Made by a program: the position numbers and the translations under genes. DNA of 64,000 nucleotides, taken from positions 1 to 64,000 of the forward strand of contig NZ_JBLZMW010000021.1 in the NCBI RefSeq assembly GCF_048553275.1, given 5' to 3'. The notes below the pieces were generated by a model. That model was not told the origin of the DNA. It was given only the letters and a program-made list of their open reading frames with translations, and searched no databases. Below are positions 17,276 to 26,495 of the stretch, one piece after another; position 1 is the stretch's first letter, and every line of letters begins with the position of its first letter. Origin of the DNA: Pacificoceanicola sp048553275 (lineage in GTDB: Bacteria; Pseudomonadota; Alphaproteobacteria; Rhodobacterales; Rhodobacteraceae).

Positions 17276-18964
17276 TTACGCCACCTCCGGCACATAACGG
17301 TGCCGCTGCCGCGATCCGCGCTGCGACGGATCGGCAATCGGCACCGAACTCAGAAGCGCCTTCGTGTAGGCATGCTGCGGGTTGGTGATGATGTCCTCGG
17401 TCTCGCCGATCTCGACGATGCGCCCGCGATACATCACCGCCACGCGGTCGCAGAAGTAGCGGATCACCGCCATGTCATGGCTGATGAAGACAAAGGACAG
17501 CCCCTTTTCCGCCTGCAATTTCAGCAGCAGATCAAGCACTTGTGTGCGGATGCTCACATCAAGCGCGCTTGTCGGCTCATCGGCGATGATCACCTTGGGA
17601 TCAAGCGCAATCGCCCGCGCCACGACGATCCGCTGCCGCTGTCCACCGCTGAAGGCATGCGGATAGCGCTCCATCATTCCCGGATCGAGGCCGACCTCCG
17701 TCAGAAGCGTTGCCACCCGGTCTTCCAACTCCTGCCCCTTGCAGATGTTGTTCACGATCAGCGGCTCCGCGATAAGCTGCTTGACCGTCATGCGCGGGTT
17801 CAGCGAGGCAAAGGGATCCTGAAAGATCATCCGCACCTCGCGCCGCACTTCGCGCAACCGCTCCGGTCCCGCCTCCACAAGGTTCTCGCCGTTGTAATCG
17901 ACAAGGCCGCCCTGCGGATTGTACACCCGCGCAATGCAGCGGCCCACTGTGGTCTTGCCCGATCCGGACTCGCCCACGATCCCCAGCGCCTCGCCCTGCC
18001 GCAGCGAAAAGGACACACCGTCCACCGCCTTGGTCACATCGGTAACGCGCTGAAAAAACCCCTCTTTCTTCTCGAAATGCAACTGCAGGTCCTGAACCTT
18101 CAGCACTTCTTTGGCCGCCGCCGCCGGGCGCAGCTTGGCCTGGGCCGGCTCTTCAAGGCGTTTCACCGCGCCAAGCAGCTTTTGCGTGTAGGGATGTTGT
18201 GGCGCGTCGAAAATCTGATGCACGTCGCCCTCTTCGACAACGTGCCCCTTCTCCATCACCACGACCCGGTCGGCGATCTCGGCCACCACGCCCATGTCGT
18301 GGGTGATGAACATGATCGCCATGCCATTGTCGCGCTGCAGGTTGCGCATCAGGTCGATGATTTCCGCCTGCGTGGTTACGTCGAGCGCCGTTGTCGGCTC
18401 GTCCGCGATCAGCACATCCGGATGACAGGACAGCGCCATGGCAATCATCGCCCGCTGCCGCATCCCCCCCGAAAACTCAAAGGCGTATTTGTCGAGCGCC
18501 TTGTCCGGATTGGGAATTTCCACCTGCTCCAGAACATCGCGCGCCATCTGCCGCGCGGTTTTCTTGTCCACGTCGCGGTGGAGCCGGATGGCCTCGACGA
18601 TCTGGCTGCCGATGGTGTGCACCGGGCTGAGGCTGCTCATCGGCTCCTGAAAGATCATCCCGATGCGGCCGCCCCGGATGGCCCGGATCTCCTTGCCCCG
18701 CGGGTCCATGTCCGTCAGGCAAACCGGCCCGGTGCCCTCGGGATCGAACAGGATGCGCCCGCCGTTGATAATGCCGGGTCGCGGCACCATGTTCAGGATC
18801 GTGCGCGCGGTGACGGATTTGCCGGACCCGCTTTCGCCGACGATGCAGGTGGTCTTGCCCCGGTGCAGATCAAAGCTGATGCCGTGCAGCACATCGACCA
18901 CGCCCTGCCGCGAGGAAAACCCGACGTTGAGATTCTGAACGGAGATGATGGGACTGTCGGTCAT
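17276..18964 (-). CDS. Peptide-type ABC transporter ATPase with two fused nucleotide-binding domains
   Basis: A 562-residue protein combining DppD-like and DppF-like ATPases. NBD1 has Walker A GESGSGKS, signature FSGGMRQRAMIA and Walker B VLIADEPTTALD. NBD2 starts near residue 300, with GESGSGKTT, FSGGQRQRIVVARA and VIIADEPTSALD. Each ends with the oligopeptide-transporter tail (HPYTQKLL; HAYTKALL). It powers the importer formed with the two permeases and the binding protein encoded just upstream in the same operon. Confidence 0.92.
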   Translation of the reverse strand: MTDSPIISVQNLNVGFSSRQGVVDVLHGISFDLHRGKTTCIVGESGSGKSVTARTILNMVPRPGIINGGRILFDPEGTGPVCLTDMDPRGKEIRAIRGGRIGMIFQEPMSSLSPVHTIGSQIVEAIRLHRDVDKKTARQMARDVLEQVEIPNPDKALDKYAFEFSGGMRQRAMIAMALSCHPDVLIADEPTTALDVTTQAEIIDLMRNLQRDNGMAIMFITHDMGVVAEIADRVVVMEKGHVVEEGDVHQIFDAPQHPYTQKLLGAVKRLEEPAQAKLRPAAAAKEVLKVQDLQLHFEKKEGFFQRVTDVTKAVDGVSFSLRQGEALGIVGESGSGKTTVGRCIARVYNPQGGLVDYNGENLVEAGPERLREVRREVRMIFQDPFASLNPRMTVKQLIAEPLIVNNICKGQELEDRVATLLTEVGLDPGMMERYPHAFSGGQRQRIVVARAIALDPKVIIADEPTSALDVSIRTQVLDLLLKLQAEKGLSFVFISHDMAVIRYFCDRVAVMYRGRIVEIGETEDIITNPQHAYTKALLSSVPIADPSQRGSRQRHRYVPEVA

Positions 18965-19042
18965 GACGCAGCTCCTTTGTTACGATGTCCGAAAGACAGG
19001 TCCGGCGCGACGGCGCGCCGGAGTGCCCGGTGCAAGGCGACG

Positions 19043-20239
19043 TCACTGCTCATATGGATCAGCCGCATCGCGCATCCCATCGCCGAGAAAGTTGAAGGCC
19101 AGAACCGCGATCACCACGAACCCGCCAGGAATGAAGAGCCAGGGCGCCTGCGAGATCGTCAGGATGTTCTGCGCTTCCTTGAGCAGCACACCCCATGAGA
19201 TCGCCGGCGGCTGCAGACCGAGGCCGAGGAACGACAGTGAGGTCTCCGCAAGGATCATCAGCGGAATGGCCAGTGTCAGCGATGCGATGATATGGGAGGT
19301 CAGCGAGGGCAGCATGTGACGGAAGATGATCCGCGCCTCGCTGGCACCATCAAGCCGCGCTGCAATGACGAAGTCGTCGTTCTTCATCGCCAGGAACCGT
19401 CCGCGCACCACCCGCCCAAGCTCGGTCCAGCCAACCAGGCTGACGATCAGGGTGATGACGAAATACTGCTGATAGATCGGCCAACTCGGTGGCAGCGAGG
19501 CCGCCAGCGCCAGCCAGATCGGGATCGTCGGCAAGGACAGCACGAACTCGATCAATCGCTGGATGACCGCATCCACACGGCCGCCGTAGTAGCCCGACAT
19601 CCCGCCCAGCGTGATCCCCAGAACAAGCGCGATGGCCACGCCGACAAGGCCGATGCTCATGGAAATGCGTGTGCCATAGAGCACCCGGCTGAACATATCG
19701 CGCCCCAGCCGGTCGGCCCCGAACAGGAAGAACTTGTCGCGGTTGTTGACGGTGGCAAACAGATGAATGTCCGTCCGCCAAAGCCCCCAGAACTTGTACT
19801 CTTCGCCGCGCCCGAACAGGGTCAGGTAAATCTTCTCCCCCGACGGCACATAGGAAATCGCAAGCGTCTCCGGATCGCGCTGCCGGTCCATCTCGTAAAC
19901 CCAGGGCCGGATGCGCGTGCCCTCATCGGTGCGGTCGATAAAATGGATCATCTGCGGCGGATGGAACACCGCGCGGCGGTTCTGCTTGGTCGGATCGGCG
20001 GGTGCCACGAATTCGGCGAACAGCGCAATCAGGTAGAGAAAGGCAATCACCCAAAGGCCGATCTGCGCCAGCTTGTGTTTGCGGAACGACCACCACGTCA
20101 GTTGCCACTGGCTGGCGATGGCCACGCGGTCCGGATCCATGTCCTTGTCCAGCGCGGGGGCGTCGTGTTGGTGGGCATCAGCCGGAAGCTGCGCCTCGTG
20201 CGGCTCGTCCAAAGCCTTGGCATCACTCGGATTATTCAT
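19043..20239 (-). CDS. Peptide-type ABC transporter permease (DppC-like)
   Basis: A 398-residue inner-membrane permease. A soluble N-terminal tail of about 65 residues precedes the first membrane segment (IGLWVIAFLYLIALFAEFV). A roughly 120-residue periplasmic insertion follows, then five more segments with the inner-membrane-transporter EAA-type loop (GASEARIIFRHMLPS). The start overlaps the end of the upstream permease by 8 nt. The long N-tail is larger than usual for DppC. Confidence 0.9.
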   Translation of the reverse strand: MNNPSDAKALDEPHEAQLPADAHQHDAPALDKDMDPDRVAIASQWQLTWWSFRKHKLAQIGLWVIAFLYLIALFAEFVAPADPTKQNRRAVFHPPQMIHFIDRTDEGTRIRPWVYEMDRQRDPETLAISYVPSGEKIYLTLFGRGEEYKFWGLWRTDIHLFATVNNRDKFFLFGADRLGRDMFSRVLYGTRISMSIGLVGVAIALVLGITLGGMSGYYGGRVDAVIQRLIEFVLSLPTIPIWLALAASLPPSWPIYQQYFVITLIVSLVGWTELGRVVRGRFLAMKNDDFVIAARLDGASEARIIFRHMLPSLTSHIIASLTLAIPLMILAETSLSFLGLGLQPPAISWGVLLKEAQNILTISQAPWLFIPGGFVVIAVLAFNFLGDGMRDAADPYEQ

Positions 20240-21218
20240 AGCGAACCCTCGGGTCCAGAAGGACCAGCAGAATATCGGAAATCAGCATGCCCACGACGGT
20301 CAGCGACGAAAGCAGCAGCACGAAAGCCCCGGCAAGATACATGTCCTGCGACAGCAGCGCCTGCAGCATCAAAGGCCCGGCGGTCGGCAGGCTGAGCACG
20401 ATCGCCGTAACCACGGCACCGGACACAAGGTTCGGCAGGACCCAGCCGATGGTCGAGATGAACGGATTGAGCGCCACACGCACCGGGTACTTCATGATCA
20501 GCCAGAACTCGGACAGCCCCTTGGCCCGTGCCGTGTCCACGTAAGGCTTGTTCAGTTCGTCAAGCAGGTTGGCGCGCATGATCCGGATCAGGCTCGCCGT
20601 CGCCCCGGTGCCCAGCACCACGACCGGCAGCCAGAGGTGTTTCATCAGATCCACGAACTTATCCCACGACCAGGGCGCGCCCTGGTATTCCGTCGAGAAA
20701 AGCCCGCCCACGTCGGCGCCGAAATGCACCACACCGATATACATCAGGATCAGCGCCAGCAGGAAGTTCGGCGTGGCAAGACCGATGAAGCCGATGGTCG
20801 TCGCGACGTAATCGCCGACGGAGTATTTCTTGACCGCCGAATACACGCCGATCGGAAAAGCCACCGCCCATGTAAACAGCAGCGTGGCAAAGGACAGCAT
20901 CACGGTCAGCCCCATGCGCTGCCAGACCAGCTCACTGACCGGCTGGCGCCACTCGAAGGACATGCCGAAATCGCCCTGAAGCAGATTGCCGACCCACTTG
21001 AAGTACTGCACGTACAAGGGCTGATCGAGACCGAAGCGGGCGCGCAGATTGTCGACCGAGGCCTGGTCGAGCACTTCGTTGCTCTCGCCAAGCTTGGCGA
21101 TGTAGGTGGTCAGATAGTCACCGGGCGGGGCCTGGATCAGCAGGAAAGCCACCACGGAGACCGCAAAGAGAAAGGGCACCATCCAGAGGATGCGCTTGAT
21201 GATAAATCGCCAGATCAT
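20232..21218 (-). CDS. Peptide-type ABC transporter permease (DppB-like)
   Basis: A 328-residue permease with six predicted membrane segments. The N-terminus MIWRFIIKRILWMVPFLFAVS is typical of DppB and fixes the start at 21218. The coupling loop reads ARAKGLSEFWLIMKYPVRVALNPFI. It pairs with the DppC-like protein. The gap to the upstream binding-protein gene holds a strong stem-loop region. Confidence 0.9.
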   Translation of the reverse strand: MIWRFIIKRILWMVPFLFAVSVVAFLLIQAPPGDYLTTYIAKLGESNEVLDQASVDNLRARFGLDQPLYVQYFKWVGNLLQGDFGMSFEWRQPVSELVWQRMGLTVMLSFATLLFTWAVAFPIGVYSAVKKYSVGDYVATTIGFIGLATPNFLLALILMYIGVVHFGADVGGLFSTEYQGAPWSWDKFVDLMKHLWLPVVVLGTGATASLIRIMRANLLDELNKPYVDTARAKGLSEFWLIMKYPVRVALNPFISTIGWVLPNLVSGAVVTAIVLSLPTAGPLMLQALLSQDMYLAGAFVLLLSSLTVVGMLISDILLVLLDPRVRYE

Positions 21219-21262
21219 GGGGTATGTCGCCTGTTGTTTGGGCGGGGGGGTGCGGGGCACAG

Positions 21263-21365
21263 CCCCGCCCTACGAAGGGTCGCGCCAGTCACGGCGGGAG
21301 ATCACCGGGGTCGCCCACGGTCCCACGCGCACCGGCCCTGTAGGGCGGGGTTATCTACCCCGCCC
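21263..21365. repeat. GC-rich inverted repeats between binding protein and permease genes
   Basis: CCCCGCCCTAC at 21263-21273 is the exact reverse complement of GTAGGGCGGGG at 21340-21350. The second copy also forms a tight hairpin with the sequence just after it: GGGCGGGGT, tatct, ACCCCGCCC (21343-21365). There is no T tract. The position, between a solute-binding protein gene and its permease, fits an mRNA-stabilising or attenuating stem that lets the binding protein be made in excess. The unit resembles a dispersed REP-like element, which I cannot test here. Confidence 0.7.
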
Positions 21366-21374
21366 CGTGGAGCC

Positions 21375-23300
21375 TTACTTCTCGTAGAAGTAGGTTTGTG
21401 GCAGCGTCGGGCCGGGATCGGGATACATCCACGAAGCCGGGATCGCCTCCGGGACGTTGCGCAGGTCCTTGTTGACCACGCCAACGAGGTTCGGCGCCAG
21501 CGCAATGCCGATCACTTCGAACTCATCCGCAGCGATCTGGTGGATCTGCCGGAAGATATCCAGCGCCTTGTCCTGATCGGCCTCGGCCTTGTAAGCCTCG
21601 TAAAGCTCAAGCCGCTTCTTCATCGCGTCAGACGGCTCCTCGCCATCGGTGCCGCCGGAGATATACCAGCGCACCCACGGAATGGAGAACCAGCTTGCCT
21701 GCGGATGTACCGAAAGCACGTCCCGCGGGGACAGCGTCGGGTCAAGACCACCGGGCGCACCCCAGACCATGAAATCATGCTCGTTGGCTTCGCCTCGGCT
21801 GTAGTAGATCGAGCGCTCCACCGAGGAGGCATTCAGCTCGACACCGATGTCTTCCCACTGCTCCTTGATGATCTCAAGGCTGTCGCCCCAATCCGGCTGT
21901 TCGATGCCGGTGTAGTTGACGTTAAAGGTAAAGCGGCGGCCATCGGGCAAAAGGCGATACCCATCGGCGTCCCGCTCGGTCAAACCCGCCTTGTCGAGCA
22001 GCTCATTGGCACGATCCGGGTCATACTCGGTGTGCTGACGGCCAAGCTGTTCATTGTACAGCACATGGTCCGGACGCGGCCCGATCTGCCACGGCTCGCC
22101 CTGCCCTTGATAGACAATGTCGATGATTTCATCGCGGTCGATGCCAAGGCTCAGCGCCACGCGCACGTCCTTGTTGCGGATCACCTCCCGCATCACCGGA
22201 TCCTTGTGGGTCTGGTTGAAGTGGATCGCCATCACGTTCGAGTTCGAGTTCACCATGTTCAAGATCTTGAACCCGCCCTTCTCGGCGTTCTCGGCAAAGA
22301 CCGGCTTATTCGCAAGGTTGGAGATCTTGCGCCGCTGCATGTCGATATTGCCCGCGACAGCTTCAAGAACCAGCGCCTGGTTGTCCTGTGCCACACCCAT
22401 CTCAAGCTGATCGATATAGGGCAGCTGATTGCCCGCGGTGTCGACCTGCCAGAAATACGGATTGCGCTCCATGACCACCTTGGTCGAGCCCGCGCTGTAG
22501 CCGTCGCCCGTCACGACCCAGGGGTCGAGCGTCGGACGTTCCGGGTTCGACCAGCGGTTCGGCGCTTCCACCTCGCCACAGTTCAGGCGATAGAGCCCGG
22601 TCCAGTCCTCGACGGCCTCGGTCGCATCGACCATGGCCTGCACGTTGTCATTGTACTTGGGGTGGAACTGCATGCAGTAATGCTTGGCCCAGAGCACAGG
22701 CTCCTGCGCCAGCGGCGTGGCCAGCTCCGTCAGGAAGGTGCCATAGGGCGCGGCGAAGGTGAGCTTGACGGTATAATCGTCGATCTTCTCCGCCTGCATG
22801 GTTTCACCGGCCACCACGAAACGCGCCGGGGCGTTGGGATAGAATTCCTTGTTGTTCAGCAGGTCATCGACGAAAAACACGATGTCATCGGCGGTGAACG
22901 GCTCGCCGTCCGACCACTTCATCCCTTCACGCAAATGGAAGGTGAACGCGCTGCCGTCCTCGCTGCTCTCCCAACTTTCGGCCACGTTCGGCACGACGCC
23001 GGAAAAGTCGGGCTTCCAACGCGTCAGGCCCTGCGGGCTGACCACGCGCAGGATCGAGTTGTGATCGTTCGACCCGCCCAGCATCCGGCGCAACTTGCCG
23101 CCGTAAACGCCGACCTTGTCCAGCGGCGTGACAACCTCTGGCCGAACTGGCAAGCGCTCATCGACTGGTGGCAGCTCCCCCGCGGCCACTTTCTCGGCAA
23201 GCTGGGGCGCCTCCTCAAACGCCCATGCACCGAGCGGTGTCAGCGCGGCACAAACCGCCAGCATCGAGGCGGGACGCGAAATGCGTCGCATGTATGACAT
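21375..23300 (-). CDS. Family 5 extracellular solute-binding protein
   Basis: A 641-residue protein. A signal peptide (to about ASMLAVCAALTPLGAWA) is followed by the peptide/oligosaccharide-binding SBP family 5 fold (TFHLREGMKWSDGEPFTADDIVFF; DKDVRVALSLGIDRDEI). The start at 23300 is chosen for its GGGAGG site and signal peptide. Family 5 proteins bind peptides but also oligosaccharides and opines. The surrounding uronate and aldarate genes suggest a uronate-containing ligand, which is inference. It is the first gene of the left arm. Confidence 0.9.
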   Translation of the reverse strand: MSYMRRISRPASMLAVCAALTPLGAWAFEEAPQLAEKVAAGELPPVDERLPVRPEVVTPLDKVGVYGGKLRRMLGGSNDHNSILRVVSPQGLTRWKPDFSGVVPNVAESWESSEDGSAFTFHLREGMKWSDGEPFTADDIVFFVDDLLNNKEFYPNAPARFVVAGETMQAEKIDDYTVKLTFAAPYGTFLTELATPLAQEPVLWAKHYCMQFHPKYNDNVQAMVDATEAVEDWTGLYRLNCGEVEAPNRWSNPERPTLDPWVVTGDGYSAGSTKVVMERNPYFWQVDTAGNQLPYIDQLEMGVAQDNQALVLEAVAGNIDMQRRKISNLANKPVFAENAEKGGFKILNMVNSNSNVMAIHFNQTHKDPVMREVIRNKDVRVALSLGIDRDEIIDIVYQGQGEPWQIGPRPDHVLYNEQLGRQHTEYDPDRANELLDKAGLTERDADGYRLLPDGRRFTFNVNYTGIEQPDWGDSLEIIKEQWEDIGVELNASSVERSIYYSRGEANEHDFMVWGAPGGLDPTLSPRDVLSVHPQASWFSIPWVRWYISGGTDGEEPSDAMKKRLELYEAYKAEADQDKALDIFRQIHQIAADEFEVIGIALAPNLVGVVNKDLRNVPEAIPASWMYPDPGPTLPQTYFYEK

Positions 23301-23371
23301 AGCAATAATCCTCCCTTGTGAGACCGCTTGGAACGGCCCGTGACGGTATTGGTGACATTTGGATTGCCAAG

Positions 23372-23394
23372 CTGTCAACATATTAATATGACAG
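23372..23394. promoter_or_regulatory. Candidate operator between the divergent uronate operons
   Basis: In the 169-nt divergent intergenic region, CTGTCA and TGACAG are inverted arms around an AT-rich centre that contains the perfect 12-nt palindrome CATATTAATATG (23379-23390). It sits between the starts of the binding-protein gene (23300) and the lactonase gene (23470), where it could control both arms. The GntR/FadR protein at 11679 is the obvious candidate binder; this is inference. Confidence 0.5.
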
Positions 23395-23469
23395 GTCTTG
23401 TAACTTGTATGACTGCACCGGAAATTACCCGGGCAACACATCATGGCAATGCGGAGGAGGCAGGCCAGC

Positions 23470-24360
23470 ATGACGGGAATCACCATCAAGAGCGTCGTCG
23501 ACAGCCATTCGAAGGTCGGCGAAGGCGCGGTCTGGGACGACCGGGAACAGGTGCTGTGGTGGGTGGATATCCCGGCCGGGCTGATCCATCGCTTCGATCC
23601 GAAAACCGGCGAAAACACCAACAAATCTTATGGCGAACCAGTCGGTTGCCTCGCCCTGCGCGACGCGGGCGGCATGATCCTCGCGACAAAATCCGGCTTC
23701 TGGACCTACGATTGGGACACGGGTGCGCGCGCGCCGATCCACGATCCGGAACCACACCTCGAACACAACCGGTTCAATGACGGCGCCACCGATGCGCAGG
23801 GTCGATTCTGGGCGGGCACCATGAAGGACGGCGGCGGAGGCGATCCCGAACGCCTCGGCACCTTCTATCGGCTCGATCCGGATATGAGCGTAACCAAATG
23901 GAAAAACGGTATTTTCACCACGAACGGCATGGCATTTTCGCCGGATGGACGGACGATCTACTACTCGGACAGCAATCCGGCAGAGCGCACCATCTGGGCC
24001 TGTGACTACGACACCGAAACTGGCACCCCGGGACCGGAGCGCGTTTTCTTCGACACCCGCGCCGTGGCCGGGCGCCCCGATGGCGGCACAGTCGATTCGG
24101 AAGGCTGCTATTGGCAAGCCGGCGTCTCCGGCTGGCAGCTCTACCGGATCTCTCCTGAAGGCGAATTACTGATGACCATCGACATGCCCATCGAGAAGCC
24201 CACCAAGCCGATGTTTGGCGGCAAGGATCTCGACACGCTTTATGTCACCTCCATCGGCGTCGGCCTCACCGAAGGCCGCGATCAACCGGACGCAGGCAAC
24301 CTCTTCGCCATCAGCGGGCTGGGGATCAAGGGAATCCCACAGTGGCGCTTCGCCGGCTGA
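23470..24360 (+). CDS. SMP-30/gluconolactonase family lactonase
   Basis: A 296-residue six-bladed beta-propeller. The family's metal-binding residues are visible in KVGEGAVWD (E), RFNDGATDAQGRFWAGTM (N, D) and FTTNGMAFSPDGRTIYYSDS (N, D). It would hydrolyse an aldaro- or aldonolactone. In this locus it fits opening of the lactone made by uronate dehydrogenase. The start at 23470 has GGAGGAGG 9 nt upstream. It is the first gene of the right arm. Confidence 0.9.
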   Translation: MTGITIKSVVDSHSKVGEGAVWDDREQVLWWVDIPAGLIHRFDPKTGENTNKSYGEPVGCLALRDAGGMILATKSGFWTYDWDTGARAPIHDPEPHLEHNRFNDGATDAQGRFWAGTMKDGGGGDPERLGTFYRLDPDMSVTKWKNGIFTTNGMAFSPDGRTIYYSDSNPAERTIWACDYDTETGTPGPERVFFDTRAVAGRPDGGTVDSEGCYWQAGVSGWQLYRISPEGELLMTIDMPIEKPTKPMFGGKDLDTLYVTSIGVGLTEGRDQPDAGNLFAISGLGIKGIPQWRFAG

Positions 24361-24420
24361 TCCCCGCTTCTTCTTGCCCAAATACTTCAAAACCCGATCC
24401 TAAACCGACAGGCGCTACCG

Positions 24421-25596
24421 ATGAAGATTACAGGTCTCAGAAGTTATATGACATGTGACCGCGACCGCCCCCGCGTGCTCGTGGCTATCGATACCGACGC
24501 CGGTATCACCGGCTGGGGCGAATGCTACAACCATGGCCCGGACCGCGCGCTGCCGCCGCTGCTGGACTATCTATACCTGCAACTCGAAGGCGAAGATCCG
24601 CGCCGCGTCGAGCGTGTCTATCAAAAACTCCTGATGCAATCGCGGTTCCCGCCCGGCGCGCTTGGCCTTTCCGCGATTTCCGCCATCGACCACGCGCTTT
24701 GGGACATTTCCGCCAAGGCGCTCGGCGTGCCGGTCTACCAGATGCTCGGCGGCGCCGTGCGCGACCGCGTGCGTGTCTATCTGGGTGTCTACTCCGCACC
24801 GGATCCGATGGATGTGCGCAGTTTTTGCAACGACATGAACGAGCGTTTTGGCTTCACCGCTTTCAAACTCTCGCCCTACCGCAACGATTTCCTGGCCGAG
24901 CCCTGGGGCAAGACCCTGAAGGCCACCGCCGATTGGGTCGAGGTGCTTCATGGCCTTTGCCCCGACTATGAATTCGCATACGACGCCCACGCCAAGCTCT
25001 TCGAGCCCTGGCAGGCGGAGCAGCTCGGCAACGCCATCGCCCCCTTCCACCCCATGTTCTTTGAGGAGCCCATGCGCCCGGAGAACATAGATGCCTGGGG
25101 CGCGCTCAAATCCAGGCTTCGCGTCCCGCTCGCCACCGGCGAGAGCTTGTACAACCGCAACGAATTCCTGCGCCTGCTGCAGGTCGGCGGCGTCGACATC
25201 GTTCAGCCCGACATCTGCGTCGTCGGCGGCATCTCGGAAATGCGCAAGATCGCCGCCCTAGCAGAGGCTTTCTTTGTCCCGGTCGCTCCGCACAATCCCA
25301 TGGGGCCGCTGGCCACGGCGGTGAACCTGCATTTCTCCGCATCCTGCCCCAACTTCAAGATTCTCGAATACCGTTTGCCCACCGGCGCGTCGTATCACTC
25401 CGATGGCATGCAGGGCGAAGACACCGCCGCCTACGTCAAGGACCCCTACCTGCCGGTTGACGGCCATCTGGAACTGCGTCCAGATCGTCCCGGCTGGGGC
25501 GTGGAGATCGACGAAGACTACCTGAAAACAGACCGTTATGTGCATTGGGAGCGCAAGCTCCCGAAACGGCCGGACGGGTCGTGGAGCTTTACATGA
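24421..25596 (+). CDS. Enolase-superfamily dehydratase, galactonate-dehydratase-like
   Basis: A 391-residue mandelate racemase/muconate lactonizing enzyme family protein. D188-A-H190 (FAYDAHAKL) corresponds to the D-x-H metal/base pair of D-galactonate dehydratase. E215/E216 (FFEEPM) and E241 (TGESLY) are likely metal ligands, and H291 (APHNPMGPLATAVNLH) matches the second acid/base histidine. Aldonates or an aldarate are plausible substrates. A true DgoD call is possible, but the context of aldarate genes argues for caution. Confidence 0.78.
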   Translation: MKITGLRSYMTCDRDRPRVLVAIDTDAGITGWGECYNHGPDRALPPLLDYLYLQLEGEDPRRVERVYQKLLMQSRFPPGALGLSAISAIDHALWDISAKALGVPVYQMLGGAVRDRVRVYLGVYSAPDPMDVRSFCNDMNERFGFTAFKLSPYRNDFLAEPWGKTLKATADWVEVLHGLCPDYEFAYDAHAKLFEPWQAEQLGNAIAPFHPMFFEEPMRPENIDAWGALKSRLRVPLATGESLYNRNEFLRLLQVGGVDIVQPDICVVGGISEMRKIAALAEAFFVPVAPHNPMGPLATAVNLHFSASCPNFKILEYRLPTGASYHSDGMQGEDTAAYVKDPYLPVDGHLELRPDRPGWGVEIDEDYLKTDRYVHWERKLPKRPDGSWSFT

Positions 25597-26495
25597 GCGA
25601 TCTGCGCGACAGACTGCGTGGCCTGCTTGCGCTGCCGGGCCCCGGCTCCGCGCCGCGCGAAGTGCTGCTCAACGAGCAGGCGCGCCCGGGCGGGGTCGCT
25701 CAACACTGGCACATCGGCGGCCTGCCTGCCACGCTGCTTCATGCCGCGCCGGACGCGCCCACCGTGCTGTACTGCCACGCCCACGGAGGTGATTACACGC
25801 TGGGTCGCCGCGAACTGACCGAGGGGGCCCGCTGGCTCACCGGGCCCTACGCGCCGGACCTGCTGGCGCGTGGGCTCAATGTGCTTTGTCTCGACATGCC
25901 CGGTTTTGGGGAGCGGCAGAGCGAAGGCAACGAAAACGCCTTGGCGAAGGCGGCGCTCTGGCGCGGTCAACCGCTTATGGGGCGGATGCTTGAAGACCTG
26001 CAAACCGCCGTAACATGGCTGCAAAGCCGCTCGACTGCCCCGATTGCCACGCTCGGCATGTCCATGGGCGCGGCCCATGCCTATTGGCTCGCCGCGCTCG
26101 ACACCCGCATCGCCGCCTGCGCGCACCTGTGCATGCTCGCGGACATGGCTCCGCTGATCGAAACCGGCAGCCACGACCGCCACGGCCATTTCCTCACGGT
26201 CCCCGGCCTGCTGACCCACGCGGACATGGGAGATGTGGCCGCGCTGATCGCGCCGCGTCCGCAGACCGTGGCCCTTGGCAGTGGCGATCACTTGACCCCG
26301 CCGGAGGCCCGCACTCCGGCCCTCGCCCGGCTGCGTGCCGCCTATGGCGGCATCGAAAACCGCCTTGAAGCCACGATCTTCGAGGCCGATACACACGTCG
26401 AAACCCCCGCCATGCGTGCCGCCACCCTCGCGTTCCTTGAACGCTGGGCCGACGCCGCGCGCGGCGATCTCCAAGAGCAAAGGAACTCCGCATGA
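25593..26495 (+). CDS. Alpha/beta hydrolase, dienelactone-hydrolase-like
   Basis: A 300-residue protein. The nucleophile motif is GMSMGAAH, the likely acid lies in ALGSGDHLTPPEA and the histidine in ADTHVETPA. HAHGGDYTLGRREL near residue 65 resembles the oxyanion region of acetyl-xylan-esterase or dienelactone-hydrolase relatives. The ATGA overlap with the preceding dehydratase and with uronate dehydrogenase after it shows tight translational coupling. Substrate unknown; a sugar ester or lactone is likely from context. Confidence 0.75.
   Translation: MSDLRDRLRGLLALPGPGSAPREVLLNEQARPGGVAQHWHIGGLPATLLHAAPDAPTVLYCHAHGGDYTLGRRELTEGARWLTGPYAPDLLARGLNVLCLDMPGFGERQSEGNENALAKAALWRGQPLMGRMLEDLQTAVTWLQSRSTAPIATLGMSMGAAHAYWLAALDTRIAACAHLCMLADMAPLIETGSHDRHGHFLTVPGLLTHADMGDVAALIAPRPQTVALGSGDHLTPPEARTPALARLRAAYGGIENRLEATIFEADTHVETPAMRAATLAFLERWADAARGDLQEQRNSA

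Noticed and set aside
20073..23297. A 1074-codon open frame antisense to the transporter genes
   Set aside because: Shadow of the binding-protein and permease genes; arginine/histidine-rich composition typical of antisense frames.
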